The notes beneath the pieces were generated by a model that was not told where the DNA came from, made no database searches, and was given only the letters and a program-made list of their open reading frames with translations. This document shows, piece after piece, positions 17,779 through 28,089 of a stretch of DNA of 64,000 bases. The position numbers and the translations under genes are program-made. This DNA comes from Planctomycetota bacterium (GTDB taxonomy: Bacteria > Planctomycetota > UBA1135 > GCA-002686595), in NCBI GenBank assembly GCA_002683825.1, contig NYUD01000049.1:1-64000 (forward strand). Direction: 5' to 3'. The stretch's first letter is position 1. The number at the start of each line of letters is the position of its first letter.

Positions 17779-20700
17779 CTAGTTCCGCGTCAAACTCTCG
17801 TCGAGGTTCAGGATCAGACTGCACACGAGCGTCCAAACGGCGTGCTCGGAGGCCTCGAGATCCGCGGCCATCGGGTAAGCTCCGACGCTGAGCAGAGCTC
17901 GAGCACGCTCCCCATCGCCCGCGAAGGTCCCGCGCTGTTCCGCCAGATAGCTACGCAAGAGTTCTAGCTCTGCTTGCCGTGGGATGCGCGATGTCGCTCG
18001 CCGGAAAGCCTGCGTGAGTCGCTCATCGTCAGTCGCTTCAACACGCAACGTGCGCTCGGCGAGAACTCGGGCTGCCTCGACAAAGGTCGGATCGTTCATG
18101 AGCACGAGCGCTTGCAGCGGTGTGTTCGTCCGGTCGCGACGCACGTTGCACACCTCGCGACTGGGTGCGTCCAGGGTCTGCATGTTCGGCGGCGGAAGGG
18201 CGCGCTTCCAGAAGGTATACAGACTGCGGCGGTAAAGGTTGGGGCCGCTATCAGCAACGTAGAAATCACTCTCGGCACGATTCTCGTTGTTGAAGGAGAC
18301 CTCCTTCCAGAGCCCCTCCGGTTGATATGGCCGGACACTGGGTCCACCGATGGTAGGCGTCAAAAGCCCTGACACGCGCAAGGCCGAGTCGCGAAGAAAC
18401 TCGGCATCCAGGCGGAACTTCGCAGCTCGAGCATGTAGGAGGTTGGTCGGATCCAGTTCGAGCAATTCGCTCGTGACGGCCGAGCTTTGGCGATAGGTCG
18501 TCGACACCACGATATCCCGAATCAAGCGCTTCAGGTCCCAACCATTGCCGACAAAGGACACAGCCAGGTGGTCCAGCAACTCGGAATGCGATGGCGAGGA
18601 CCCCTGAGTCCCGAAGTCCTCGACGGTGTCGACCAGACCGCGACCGAAGAGCATGTACCACACACGATTCACGGCAACCCGTGCAACCAGAGGATGCCGG
18701 GGATCGACCATCCAGCGCGCGAGGTCCAGGCGATCCGGCTCGTTGCTGAAACGCGCAACGATCGGCGGAAGGAAGGCCGGTCCGGCGGCGGTCACTGCGC
18801 GACCCGGCTGATCGTAGCGTCCGCGCTTCAGAATCCGCGTCTCACGCACGCCTGCCTCATCCCGCATGACCATCAATGCAGGCGCGTCGTCACGAATCTC
18901 CGTGATGCGCCCCTCGAGATCCGCGATTCGCCCCGACCACACCTGCCAATCAGGAAGTGTCGTCCGTCGGTAGTGCTCGCGCAGGATCCCCGCCTCTTCG
19001 GCCGTGCGCTCGTTCTTGCGAATCAGGGCGGTCAACTCGCCGTGCAGAATCGCAGGCCCCTCTCCCAGGATCCGGAAAGCGAATCCGCCTCGACCACCGT
19101 AGTTCACAACCTTGCAGAGAAGCTCGTTGCGACCGGGCCGCAGGGACAGGCCGAGCAACTCCTGATCCAGCGCAACCTCGCGCCTGGCGTTGTTCGCACG
19201 CAACCGCTCGCCGTTCAACCAGACGACGATCGAATCGTCGCTCCCGAACGAAGCCGACAACGTACGCGCATACTGCGTTTCGATGGTGCGATAGAAATAG
19301 AAGGCCGAGTTCGTACCCTCCAGAGCGTGTGTCTGACCGTCGACCAGCTCGCCTGTCACCTCCCAACCGGCGCTGCCGTCGCAATACCGTGCGGATAGGT
19401 CCACCCTGGATTCGGGTCCATTGTCCCGTCGAAAAAGCTCATCCGGCTCGCCGCTCAACGGTCCCAGCTGGGACCACGGAGACATCACGACCGATTCACG
19501 CTCCGCTGTGAACTTCGCGTCGGTGCTCGCCGACAGGCGGAAATGGCCAAGCGTGTGCTCGTACCCGTAGTCCTGGTGAATCACCAGTCGCAGGCGCGTT
19601 CCCCCCTCGAAACCGAAAGGCTTCTTGGGAACAAAAATGGCGTTGCGATGCTCGCGCAACCTGTGCCCATCGGCCGCCCATCCGGTCTCTCGCTTGCCGT
19701 CGATCGACTTGGCGACCTCGTAGCCCTTCTGGGAGTAGTCGGCGACGGCGGAGCCGAATACGACAGCCTCTTTCTTCTCGGGATCGACAATCGATTCTGC
19801 GACGACCTCGAACTCGGAGATGACGAAGTTGCCGTGTGTCGTTCGCGCCACGCCTTCGTAAGCAAGCGACTCGTGGCGCAGAAGTTCGAGCCACAGCGCA
19901 TGGATCCGTGACGACTCCGTTTCGAAGGTCAGCTCGTAGCTCGCATTGTCAGGATTTGGACCCGAGGCGAGGATCGATCCTTGCGGCTGGGGCGTGAGAA
20001 CCGTGTCCCCGGTCGAGGTGGCCCGAACCGCATGGAGCGTTTGCCAGCGGGCGCTGATGTTTTCGCGTACATCCCGAAGCCAACCGGCCTCGCGCACGTC
20101 CACCTCGGGCATCGGCCCACGCATTCCTTCACGGACACCCTCAATCTCCGATTCAATCCGCGCGATCTCTTCCTCGTCCTCCTGCCGCGGCACGGTCAAA
20201 CTCGGGTCGGCCGGACCGTCGCTGCCGTCCAACCCCTTCTCGGGCAGCTTGTTGAAGAAGGCGAAGAAGCGGTAGTAGTCCTCCTGCGTAACGGGGTCGT
20301 ATTTGTGATCGTGGCACTGGGCGCACGCCATCGTCAACCCCATGAAGACGGTCGACGTCGTGCGCACACGATCCACTACGTACTCGACCTGATACTCCTC
20401 GGGAATCGCACCACCTTCGTCATTCAACATGTGGTTGCGATTGAAACCACTTGCGATTACTTGAGCGACCGTAGCACCCGGCAGAAGATCCCCCGCAAGT
20501 TGCTCGACCAGAAACCGATCGTAGGGCTGGTTATCGTTCAGAGCCCGGATCAAACCGTCACGCCACAACCACATGGTTCGCGCCGCGTCGCGATGATAGC
20601 CGTTCGTATCGGCATAGCGCGCCGCATCCAGCCACGGCAGCGCCCAGCGTTCGCCGAAATGGGGCGAGGCCAGAAGCCGCTCGACCTGGGCCCCATAGGC

Positions 20701-21309
20701 ATCTTCCGATCCGTCGGCGAGAAAGGTCTCGACCTCTTCAAGCGTCGGCGGCAGCCCGAGCAGGTCCAAGGACAGGCGCCGGATCAACGTCGTTCGATCC
20801 GCCGGTTTGGAGAACGACAACCCCTCCCTCTGAAGCCGGTCGAGGATGAACCTATCGATGTCGCTGCGAACGCGGGCGACGGGCGCTAGCTTGGGCACGG
20901 GCGGTGCAACCGCAGGGAGGAAGGCCCAGTGCTCTCGCCACTGCGCTCCATCTTCGATCCACCTCAAGAGCAGGTCCTTTTCCTCCTTGGTCAGCGGCTC
21001 GGACTCCGGCGGAGGCATCCTGTCCTCGGGAATGGGCTCGGACACCCGCAACCAGACTTCGCTCTCCTTGGGAAGACCGGGGACGATCGGCGCGTAGCCG
21101 CCGCGATCGGCGAACGCATCCTCGCGTCGATCGAGGCGCAGTTGACCCTCCCGCTTCTCCTCGTCCGGCCCGTGGCATGAAAGGCACTTCGCCGCCAGGA
21201 CGGGCCGAATGTCTCGGACGAAGTCGATCCCGCCATCGTCTGCAAGATTTGGCCCCGCCAACACGAGGGCTCCCACCCAGGAGAGCTTGAAAGGTCTGAA
21301 ATCCGACAT
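17779..21309 (-). CDS. PSCyt1-DUF1549-DUF1553 cytochrome-like exported protein
   Basis: 1176 residues from ATG 21309; an upstream extension of the frame is rejected because the signal-like start [20 protein letters not shown] lies here. PSCyt1 motif CLSCH (Cys42, Cys45, His46) is a c-type haem site. The DUF1549 block holds [20 protein letters not shown] and a second [11 protein letters not shown] site. A 500-residue central region includes a beta-sandwich-like stretch ([17 protein letters not shown]). The DUF1553 block has [18 protein letters not shown] and [19 protein letters not shown]. The family is abundant in Planctomycetes, is exported and partners DUF1501, and its physiological reaction is unknown. 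It is first in a two-gene operon. Confidence 0.92.
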   Translation of the reverse strand: MSDFRPFKLSWVGALVLAGPNLADDGGIDFVRDIRPVLAAKCLSCHGPDEEKREGQLRLDRREDAFADRGGYAPIVPGLPKESEVWLRVSEPIPEDRMPPPESEPLTKEEKDLLLRWIEDGAQWREHWAFLPAVAPPVPKLAPVARVRSDIDRFILDRLQREGLSFSKPADRTTLIRRLSLDLLGLPPTLEEVETFLADGSEDAYGAQVERLLASPHFGERWALPWLDAARYADTNGYHRDAARTMWLWRDGLIRALNDNQPYDRFLVEQLAGDLLPGATVAQVIASGFNRNHMLNDEGGAIPEEYQVEYVVDRVRTTSTVFMGLTMACAQCHDHKYDPVTQEDYYRFFAFFNKLPEKGLDGSDGPADPSLTVPRQEDEEEIARIESEIEGVREGMRGPMPEVDVREAGWLRDVRENISARWQTLHAVRATSTGDTVLTPQPQGSILASGPNPDNASYELTFETESSRIHALWLELLRHESLAYEGVARTTHGNFVISEFEVVAESIVDPEKKEAVVFGSAVADYSQKGYEVAKSIDGKRETGWAADGHRLREHRNAIFVPKKPFGFEGGTRLRLVIHQDYGYEHTLGHFRLSASTDAKFTAERESVVMSPWSQLGPLSGEPDELFRRDNGPESRVDLSARYCDGSAGWEVTGELVDGQTHALEGTNSAFYFYRTIETQYARTLSASFGSDDSIVVWLNGERLRANNARREVALDQELLGLSLRPGRNELLCKVVNYGGRGGFAFRILGEGPAILHGELTALIRKNERTAEEAGILREHYRRTTLPDWQVWSGRIADLEGRITEIRDDAPALMVMRDEAGVRETRILKRGRYDQPGRAVTAAGPAFLPPIVARFSNEPDRLDLARWMVDPRHPLVARVAVNRVWYMLFGRGLVDTVEDFGTQGSSPSHSELLDHLAVSFVGNGWDLKRLIRDIVVSTTYRQSSAVTSELLELDPTNLLHARAAKFRLDAEFLRDSALRVSGLLTPTIGGPSVRPYQPEGLWKEVSFNNENRAESDFYVADSGPNLYRRSLYTFWKRALPPPNMQTLDAPSREVCNVRRDRTNTPLQALVLMNDPTFVEAARVLAERTLRVEATDDERLTQAFRRATSRIPRQAELELLRSYLAEQRGTFAGDGERARALLSVGAYPMAADLEASEHAVWTLVCSLILNLDESLTRN

Positions 21310-21333
21310 CGTCCGACATGTTAGCTTTTTCAC

Positions 21334-21347
21334 AAACCCCGGGGTTT
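21334..21347. promoter_or_regulatory. 14-bp perfect palindrome in a divergent promoter region
   Basis: AAACCCCGGGGTTT is perfectly self-complementary and its right half is echoed at 21348-21357 (GGGGTTTCC then GGGGTTCC). It lies in the 90-bp gap between two divergent genes, where an operator for a dimeric regulator would fit. The regulator is unknown. Confidence 0.35.
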
Positions 21348-21355
21348 CCGGGGTT

Positions 21356-21373
21356 CCTGCGGCCCGCCGCAGG
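21356..21373. promoter_or_regulatory. Inverted repeat upstream of the candidate selenoprotein gene
   Basis: CCTGCGGC and GCCGCAGG form a perfect 8-bp inverted repeat with 2 bp between the arms, 27 bp before the ATG at 21400. It could be an operator or a 5'-UTR hairpin. Confidence 0.35.
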
Positions 21374-21399
21374 CTCTCTACGGTCCGTCCGTCTATGCT

Positions 21400-24300
21400 A
21401 TGGCTGACCGGCCCGTATGGTCGAAGAACGACATTGGGATGCCCGAAAGCCACGAAATGAGGATCGTAGGAGGTCGCAAGAACCGCGCGGGAGCGATGTT
21501 CTGGAAAGTCGGCCTGGGCACCGCCTTGGCGGGGGGTGTCCTGTTCCTGTGGATGACCGACTCGGATCCGGGCGAGGTCGAACAGGAAGAAACGCCTTCG
21601 GCAGCGTTCGAGGATCCCCAAACCACCGAAGAAGTGCTGAAACGAATCCAGTGGTCCGAGGACGTCATCGGGCTTCTGCGCCGGGCGACCGAGGCACTCA
21701 AGGTAAGCGTCCTCAACCTGGAGCTGCCCGGCGCGTCTGCACGGGAACACTTCGCGCCCAAGGTCACGGTTCTCGATCTAGGAAAGCCCCGCGATGTTGA
21801 GAGCCCGCACGCGGCTCTCGAAAGCCTCTTGGAAGAACACGTTTGGAGTGTCGCAACCGCCGGGCAAGAGCAACCGCGTGAAACACTCGCCATATGGGAG
21901 GCGATGTTTGAAGGCATCGATTTCTTCGAATCCGCCGGCTTCACGATCGTGCGCGGAAGATTCGACGCCAACCGTAGCTACGCGACCGATGTCAAGTTCT
22001 CAGGTCAAGCGCGTCGCACGTCGGGACACACCGTCTACCTGTCAGGCCATCTGGATCTGCACTGGGTCTACGGGCCACGCGGGGAAAAGAAGAAACACTG
22101 GCGCATCGACGGTTGGAAAACCCTCGATCTGCATGAAACGATCATCCCGCGAACGCTGTTCAAAGAGGTCCTGGAGCAAGCCCTGCCCTCGGAGACGACC
22201 CGTCGGGATGCGCTACGCTCGATCCATCAGGAAAAAATCGTGGACTACTTTCTGGATCCCGAGCTCGAGAAACCCGCCGGTTTTCAGGCCGCAGCCTGGG
22301 ATCGTCATCCGGGACTCTCCGTCGTCGATATCGACGGTGACGGTTTGGACGACCTCTACGTGATGGCGCGTTGGGGCACCAACCAGCTCCTGATCAACCG
22401 TGGCGACGGAACTTTCGTTGAGGAAGCGGCAAAGTACGGGCTGGATCTGGAGGACCACGCCTCGAGCGCAATCTTCGCCGATTTCGACAATGACGGAGAC
22501 CCCGACGCGATCATCGGTCGCACCCTCGGGCGCAGCCTCTACCTCACCAACGAGGGCGGTCGCTTCGTGGACCGCGCGGATCGGGTCGATGGTCCCCTCC
22601 CCTACCTTGCGTCCTCGGTTTCCGCCTCCGACATCGATCGCGACGGACTCCTGGATGCCTACATTTCTACCTACGCCGCGGCGACCATTCAGGAGGAACT
22701 GGCCGTCGCAACCGCCGCGCCGGTCACGGACGCACTGGCCGCGCGCGCGCAGGAGAACATCCTCGGACAGTTCCTCAGCTCCGAGCAGTCGGCCCGACTC
22801 GGCAGGATCTTCGCGGAGGACGCGAACCTGATCCGCAATCGCCCGGGGCCACCGAACGTACTCCTGCGCAACGTGGGCAGAGGCCGCTTTGTTCGAGGAG
22901 CGGATAGCCACCCGCTGTCGGTATGGAAGAACACTTACCAGACGACGTTCTTCGACTACGACGACGACGGGGATGGGGATGTCTACGTCGCGAATGATTT
23001 TGCACCCAATGTCCTCTTTGAGAGCAATGCAGCGGGGAGCTTTATCGACATCACAGCTGAAACGAACACAGCGGATATCGGGTTCGGGATGGGTGCGTCC
23101 GCCGGCGACTTTGATGTCGACGGCGACTTCGATCTGTACGTCTCGAATATGTTCACCAAGGCGGGCCGACGCATCACGGCGCAGGCGCCCAGCCTGGACG
23201 AACGCTTCAAGATGATGACGCGCGGCAATTCGCTGTTTCAGAACGGCGGTTCCAGTTTTGAACGCGTATCCGGCCTCGAGCCTCCCCATATCCTCGTCGA
23301 AGGCGCCGGCTGGTCATGGGGCGGTCAATTCTTCGATTTCAACAACGACTCTTATCTCGATATCTACGCACCCAGCGGGTATTACAGCGCGCCACGCGAG
23401 ATCGCGATCCCGGTCGACACATGAAGCCAGTTCTGGCGCGCGGTCGTGCGCGCCAACCTGCCCGAGGATGCGCCTCCAAAGCCGACCGATGGCCCGCTTC
23501 TTTCCGAGCCCCCCGGGCGCGGATCGCTGGATTGGTTTCACGACAACACCTCACACTCCGGCCACGAAAAGAACCACCTCTTCGTGAACAACATGGGCTC
23601 CGGAAAGGGTGAGCTGTTCACCGACATCTCCGGAATCTCCGGGGTCAATTCCTCCGCCGATGCCCGTGCCTCGATCATCTGGGATTTCGACCGTGACGGC
23701 TTCAGCGACCTGGCGACCGTGAACGCCAATGCTCCCAAACTCGAGCTGTGGCACAACCGCTATCCCGAGCTGGCCCACGACGCACTGGAGGCCGGGCGCT
23801 TCATCGCTCTGCGCTTCATCGGTGGGAATCACACCGCGAACCCGTCACGCAACGCCTCGCCCCGCGACGGCTACGGAGCGCGGGTCATCGCAACCCTCGG
23901 GGAAGACCCGGAGAGCCTCAGTTTGCGGCGTGAACACCGCGCGGGTGAAGGCTTCGCTTCCCAGAACTCCGCCACCCTGCGCATCGGCCTTGGCAGGCAT
24001 GAAAAAATGTCGCATCTATCGGTTCGCTGGCCGTCCGGCAGAGTCACGCAGCTGAGTGACATCCCGGCCGGATCCTTGGTGACGGCCTTCGAGCTTGCCG
24101 AACCGGCGTTTCAGATTACGCCCTACTCCATCCGGTCCGTCGACGACGGTGTGGCTCGCCTGAATCTGACGACCGAGGAGCGCGCCAAGCTCGTCATGTA
24201 CACCACCATGACGACCACATGCCTGAACTGTCGTGCGGAACTTCCCGAGCTTGAGCATCTACGCACTTCCTTCCCGACCGACGACCTGGCGATGTTCGCC

Positions 24301-24549
24301 ATTCCAGTGGATCCTCTGGATACACCGGCCACGCTGGCCCAATGGGAGTCCCGGTTTGAACCGCCCTATCGGGTTCTACGTAATCTCTCCGGAAAAGAGC
24401 ACGAAACGATCCGAGCGCTCGTCCTCAGCGAGCTGCGCATAGAAGCGACGCCAACCACCATCGTGACGACACGGGACGGAAGCGTTCTATCGATCCAGCT
24501 GGGAGCACCGACGGTCTCCAAGCTGCGCCGCTTGATGAGCGCGGAATAG
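21400..24549 (+). CDS. Candidate selenoprotein: membrane-anchored FG-GAP / ASPIC-UnbV / thioredoxin-like protein with in-frame TGA
   Basis: One frame of 1050 codons with a single TGA at 23422-23424 (codon 675). Before it: an N-terminal anchor (FWKVGLGTALAGGVLFLW, about 34-51), a 230-residue domain of unknown type, then FG-GAP/VCBS repeats with D-x-D-G-D-G loops (VVDIDGDGLDDLYV; FADFDNDGDPDAIIG) over about 300-660. After it: SQFWRAVVRANLP, more FG-GAP sequence (IIWDFDRDGFSDLATV), an ASPIC/UnbV domain (about 824-900, HLSVRWPSGRVTQL) and a thioredoxin-like domain with CLNCRAELPEL near 941. A SECIS-like hairpin follows the TGA at fdhF-like spacing, so selenocysteine is preferred over a nonsense mutation. 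ATG codons at 21439 and 21457 are alternative starts. It is divergent from the PSCyt1 operon. Confidence 0.7.
23422..23460 (+). promoter_or_regulatory. Bacterial SECIS-like element following in-frame UGA
   Basis: TGA at 23422-23424 is followed by 9 nt, then an exact 8-bp stem TGGCGCGC (23434-23441) / GCGCGCCA (23448-23455) closing a 6-nt loop GGTCGT. Below it, C33 can bulge, T23432 pairs with A23456, and CAG (23428-23430) pairs with CTG (23458-23460). The loop starts 17 nt after the UGA and opens GGUC. In the E. coli fdhF SECIS the distance is 18 nt, the loop core is GGUC and a bulged base sits below the apical stem. SelB binding is inferred. Confidence 0.7.
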
Positions 24550-24578
24550 GCTGGCCCGAACGACTCAGAGCCTTCAAC

Positions 24579-24601
24579 AGGCCCTCTTCCGTGACGGGCC
24601 T
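24579..24601 (+). terminator. Hairpin in convergent gap
   Basis: AGGCCC (24579-24584) pairs with GGGCCT (24596-24601) around an 11-nt loop in the 125-bp gap between two convergent genes. No U-tract follows. Confidence 0.25.
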
Positions 24602-24674
24602 CAGGGAAAACACCAGGTCCGCAGGCTCTATCGACCTGTCCGGAAATGGGACGGGGGCCAGCCCGAGCCCGGGG

Positions 24675-25949
24675 TCAATTCCCGTCGAGATAGCGCCGCC
24701 CGGCGAGCGACGGGGGGAGGCAGTCCATCTCGTCCTTCGCCGCCGGGTCGTCATGTGCGTAGCGATAGCCCTTGCCATAGCCGGCTTTCTTCATGAGCTC
24801 CGTCGGCGCATTACGCAGGTGCAGCGGAACGGGCTCGGCCGAACATTCTCCGACGTCCTGCCTCGCCTTGGCATAACCCGTGTAGAGCACGTTCGATTTG
24901 GGCGCCCGGGCCAGATAGACGGCCGCCTGTATCAGCGCCAGTTCCCCCTCCGGCGAACCGAGGCGATCCCACGCTCCACTCGCAGCAACGGTATGAACAA
25001 GCGCATTCGGATCCGCGATTCCGATGTCTTCAACCGCCATTCGAATCAACCGACGGGCGAGAAAGCGCCTGTCTTCGCCGCCCTCCAGCATGCGCGTCAG
25101 CCAATACACTGCTGCATTTTCGTCGCTGTTGCGGATGCTCTTGTGCAGCGCCGAGATCAGGTCGTAGTGCGACTCGCCCGACTTGTCGTGCCGTAGGACC
25201 TTTTTCTGCAGAGCCTCGCGCAGGCACGCATCGTCGATCAGTCCGTCCTCCTCGAGCAGCGAAGTGGCCGTCTCCAGAAGGTTCAACGCTCGCCGCGCAT
25301 CGCCGTCGGCGGAGTGTGCCAACCTCGTCAGAGTGCCGGGAGCGGCAAGATAACGACCGGCCAGCCCGCGCTCGGGGTCCTCCAGCGCGTGCTCGAGGAT
25401 CAGTACGAGGTCCTCCGGTGTGAGCGGCTCGAGGATCAGCGTTCGGGTACGCGAAAGCAAAGGACCGACGACCTCGAACGAGGGGTTCTCCGTAGTCGCA
25501 CCGATCAGAAGGATGTCTCCGCGCTCGACATGGGGCAAGAAGGCGTCCTGCTGGGCCTTGTTGAAGCGGTGGATTTCGTCCACGAAGAGCAGCGTCGCCG
25601 TGCCCCGGGCGCGACGCTTTTGAGCCGCCTCGGCCATGACCTGACGGATCTCCTTGATGCCGGCAAGGACGGCGGAGAACGGCCGAAACGCCATTCCGCT
25701 GGCCTGTGCCATCATGCGGGCCAGGGTCGTCTTGCCGGAACCGGGTGGCCCCCAGAGGATCAGGCTCTGGCGCAAATCGCCGGCGAGTGCGCGCTCGAGC
25801 AACTTGCCGCCTGCGACCAGATGCTCTTGACCGCGGAATTCCTCGAGCGAACGCGGACGCATGCGTTCCGCGAGCGGTGCGTCGGGGGGCGCGGGCTCCT
25901 CCCTGAAGTCCGACGCCGCCTCGGGATCGTCGAAGAGACCGTCAATCAT
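24675..25949 (-). CDS. rarA: Replication-associated recombination protein A (RarA/MgsA AAA+ ATPase)
   Basis: 424 residues from ATG 25949, which overlaps the TGA of the upstream methyltransferase gene. The family opening [20 protein letters not shown] precedes Walker A GPPGSGKT at 67-74; [20 protein letters not shown] is the Walker B region with the characteristic RarA HRFN, and [11 protein letters not shown] is sensor 1. The C-terminal half is the clamp-loader-like domain ending near YLDGN. RarA acts at stalled replication forks. Translational coupling with the SpoU-type methylase is implied by the ATGA overlap. Confidence 0.95.
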   Translation of the reverse strand: MIDGLFDDPEAASDFREEPAPPDAPLAERMRPRSLEEFRGQEHLVAGGKLLERALAGDLRQSLILWGPPGSGKTTLARMMAQASGMAFRPFSAVLAGIKEIRQVMAEAAQKRRARGTATLLFVDEIHRFNKAQQDAFLPHVERGDILLIGATTENPSFEVVGPLLSRTRTLILEPLTPEDLVLILEHALEDPERGLAGRYLAAPGTLTRLAHSADGDARRALNLLETATSLLEEDGLIDDACLREALQKKVLRHDKSGESHYDLISALHKSIRNSDENAAVYWLTRMLEGGEDRRFLARRLIRMAVEDIGIADPNALVHTVAASGAWDRLGSPEGELALIQAAVYLARAPKSNVLYTGYAKARQDVGECSAEPVPLHLRNAPTELMKKAGYGKGYRYAHDDPAAKDEMDCLPPSLAGRRYLDGN

Positions 25950-26725
25950 CGCCGGTTCCTCTGGCCCATGGCTTCGAACAGCAGCACCGCCGCCGCCGCG
26001 GTCACGTTCAGGGATTCGACCTCCCCCAACATGGGGATGGTGATCCCCTCGAGTTCGCCCATGACACCCGCCGGCGGAACACCGCGCCCGGTTTCGCCAC
26101 TCAACCAGAGGGCGACCCGACCGGACCAATCGAAGTGTCGATAGTCGTTACCGGCCCGCGTACGAGCGGTCACCTGGCGAAACCGAAGGCCGTCCAGACG
26201 ATCGGCGAGGTCCCCGCTCTCCCCATGGATGGCGACGGGCAGGCGAAAGAGCGACCCCATCGACCCCCGCAGCGCCTTGGATTGAAACGGCCGGCAGCCG
26301 CCGCCACAGACGATGAGACCCCGGGCTCCCGCCGCCTCAGCGGTGCGGGCGAGGGCCCCGAGATTGCCCGGATCCTGGACCTCGGCGGCAACGCACAAGA
26401 GACCGCCGTCGCGTCCCAGGTCCTCGAGATCCCGCGGGGGCGGCTCGGGAGCCAGGGCGAGCAAGCCCGCCGGCGTCTTGAGGCTGCCCAGGCGTTCGAA
26501 GAGCGAGTCGGCCACCACGCGAACCGCCAATCCGTCGCGTTCCCAGCGCTCGGCCCGCTCGGCGCCGGCCGCGGGCAGCACCACCGCCTCGAGGTCGAGC
26601 CCGGCGCGCACGGCCTCGGCCAGGAGCTTCTCGCCTTCGATCAGGATGGTGCCGGCGGCGCGTCCGGCCTCAACCGCGCGAATGCGCTTGATAAGCGGGT
26701 TGGAGGGGGATCGGATCGGTTCCAC
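25946..26725 (-). CDS. TrmH/SpoU-family RNA 2'-O-methyltransferase
   Basis: 259 residues from a GTG at 26725. The N-terminal substrate-binding-like part carries SPSNPLIKRIRAVEAGRAAG and ILIEGEKLLAEAVRAG. The C-terminal SPOUT knot holds DPGNLGALARTAEAAGARGL (motif 1), WLSGETGRGV (motif 2) and IPMLGEVESLNVTAAAAVLL (motif 3, with the Ser-Leu-Asn-Val signature). It uses SAM to methylate ribose 2'-OH in rRNA or tRNA; the exact site cannot be told. It is upstream of, and overlaps by 4 bases with, rarA. Confidence 0.93.
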   Translation of the reverse strand: MEPIRSPSNPLIKRIRAVEAGRAAGTILIEGEKLLAEAVRAGLDLEAVVLPAAGAERAERWERDGLAVRVVADSLFERLGSLKTPAGLLALAPEPPPRDLEDLGRDGGLLCVAAEVQDPGNLGALARTAEAAGARGLIVCGGGCRPFQSKALRGSMGSLFRLPVAIHGESGDLADRLDGLRFRQVTARTRAGNDYRHFDWSGRVALWLSGETGRGVPPAGVMGELEGITIPMLGEVESLNVTAAAAVLLFEAMGQRNRR

Positions 26726-26850
26726 GGTGCCCTCGAGGGTAGTGGTCTGCGGTCAAGAAAAGGATCTCTCGCCCGGTGGACCAGGATACAGGGGCGATGA
26801 CGGGGCGACCTCCTCGGGAGCGTGTATCATTTTGACGCTCCTATCCTCCC

Positions 26851-28056
26851 ATGCCCGTCCTTCGCACCAAGCGCTATCTGCGCGTCAAACTCGACATGGT
26901 GGGGCGCTGCCAGCTGCGCTGCATCATGTGCCACTTCGCGCACCCCCAATTCCAGGAAAACCCGGCCACCATGGGTCGCGTGCTCCTGGAAAAGGTCGCC
27001 AGCGAAGTCTTCCCCATCGCCCACGACGTGGTGCTGTCCTCGAGCGCCGAGCCGCTACTGGCCCCCGAGCTGCCGCGAGCCCTCGAGTTGTGCCGGGAAT
27101 ACGAGGTCCCATCGTTCCACTTCTCAACCAACGCGATCAACCTGACCAAGGGGATCATCGAAAAGTGCATCGACGTGCAGATGCCGCTTCTGACCATTTC
27201 GATCGACGGCGGCACGAAGGGTACTTTCGAATCGATCCGCAAGCCGATGAAGTGGGCGAAGATGATGTCCCGCTTCGATCGCGTGCGTGAGATCCGTGAA
27301 GAGCACCACTCCAGGTTCCCCATCGTGTCCGCGACGACCGTCCTCATGCGACGGACGATCCGCGAGATGCCCACCTTGGTGCGCATCATGGCGGACAAGG
27401 GCGTCGAACAGATGAACTTCGTCCACATGGGGGTGATCGGCGGGTTGGGCGTCGAAGACGAATCTCTTTTGAATGAGCCCAAAATCTCGAACGAGATTCT
27501 CGCCGAGTGCAAAGAACTGTGCGACGAACTCGGCATCCAGGCGACAATGCCCCTACCGTTCCCTGAGAATTTTGACGGTTCGATCGACGGTGAGGGCCAG
27601 ATCACCGACGCTGCGCGCGCCGATGAAGGCGGAGGGGATGCGCTCGGAGCCGTGGAAGAAGGAGAAGTTCCGTTCGACACGTTCTCCGTCTCCGAGTTCA
27701 TGAACCACAAGAACAAGGAATTCCTGCTGTCCGTGCCCGAGAAAGAGCACCACAACCGGCGCTGCTACTTCCCGTGGTTCTATGTTCACGTCAATCCCGA
27801 CGGGACGGTGTTTCCCTGCGGGTCGTGGTTTGAGTTCTCCACCTTCGGGGACTTCAGGACTCAGAGCTTCCGCGAGATCTGGACGGGCGATGCCTTCAAG
27901 CAGCTGCGTCACGAACACGTCGCGATGAAGCACCGTGACGTCTGCGCCAACTGCACCGTTGCCAACATGGGCCGGCCGGACGTCCTGGCTTCCTTTAGCC
28001 ATCGCGCGAAGGTCAAGCGCGAATGGAGTGGTCGCAAGAACGGCGCTGGCACGTGA
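26851..28056 (+). CDS. Radical SAM protein with SPASM-type C-terminal domain
   Basis: 401 residues. The [4Fe-4S]/SAM motif is Cys20, Cys24, Cys27 (CQLRCIMC). The C-terminal region has the cysteine set RRCYFPWFYV, DGTVFPCGSW, REIWTGDAFKQLR and DVCANCTVANMG, the layout of a SPASM/twitch auxiliary cluster domain. Such proteins modify peptides or act on sugar-like substrates; no precursor peptide is recognisable nearby. The next gene is a short-chain dehydrogenase 33 bp downstream, so they may form one unit. Specific substrate unknown. Confidence 0.88.
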   Translation: MPVLRTKRYLRVKLDMVGRCQLRCIMCHFAHPQFQENPATMGRVLLEKVASEVFPIAHDVVLSSSAEPLLAPELPRALELCREYEVPSFHFSTNAINLTKGIIEKCIDVQMPLLTISIDGGTKGTFESIRKPMKWAKMMSRFDRVREIREEHHSRFPIVSATTVLMRRTIREMPTLVRIMADKGVEQMNFVHMGVIGGLGVEDESLLNEPKISNEILAECKELCDELGIQATMPLPFPENFDGSIDGEGQITDAARADEGGGDALGAVEEGEVPFDTFSVSEFMNHKNKEFLLSVPEKEHHNRRCYFPWFYVHVNPDGTVFPCGSWFEFSTFGDFRTQSFREIWTGDAFKQLRHEHVAMKHRDVCANCTVANMGRPDVLASFSHRAKVKREWSGRKNGAGT

Positions 28057-28089
28057 GTTTGGCGACCCGGTGAAGAACCTCCTCAAATC

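Noticed and set aside
21310..21750. N-terminal extension of the PSCyt1 protein
   Set aside because: It would overlap the divergent gene and the palindromic promoter region, and a signal-like start occurs at 21309.
23422..23424. In-frame TGA as a simple nonsense mutation (pseudogene)
   Set aside because: Not excluded, but a perfect stem with a GGUC-type loop at fdhF-like distance, plus 375 further clean codons covering complete domains, makes recoding the better explanation.
23446..24549. A separate gene beginning just after the TGA
   Set aside because: It would start mid-FG-GAP sequence with no signal peptide or ribosome-binding site, and the codons between the TGA and its first possible start (SQFWRAV) read as coding.
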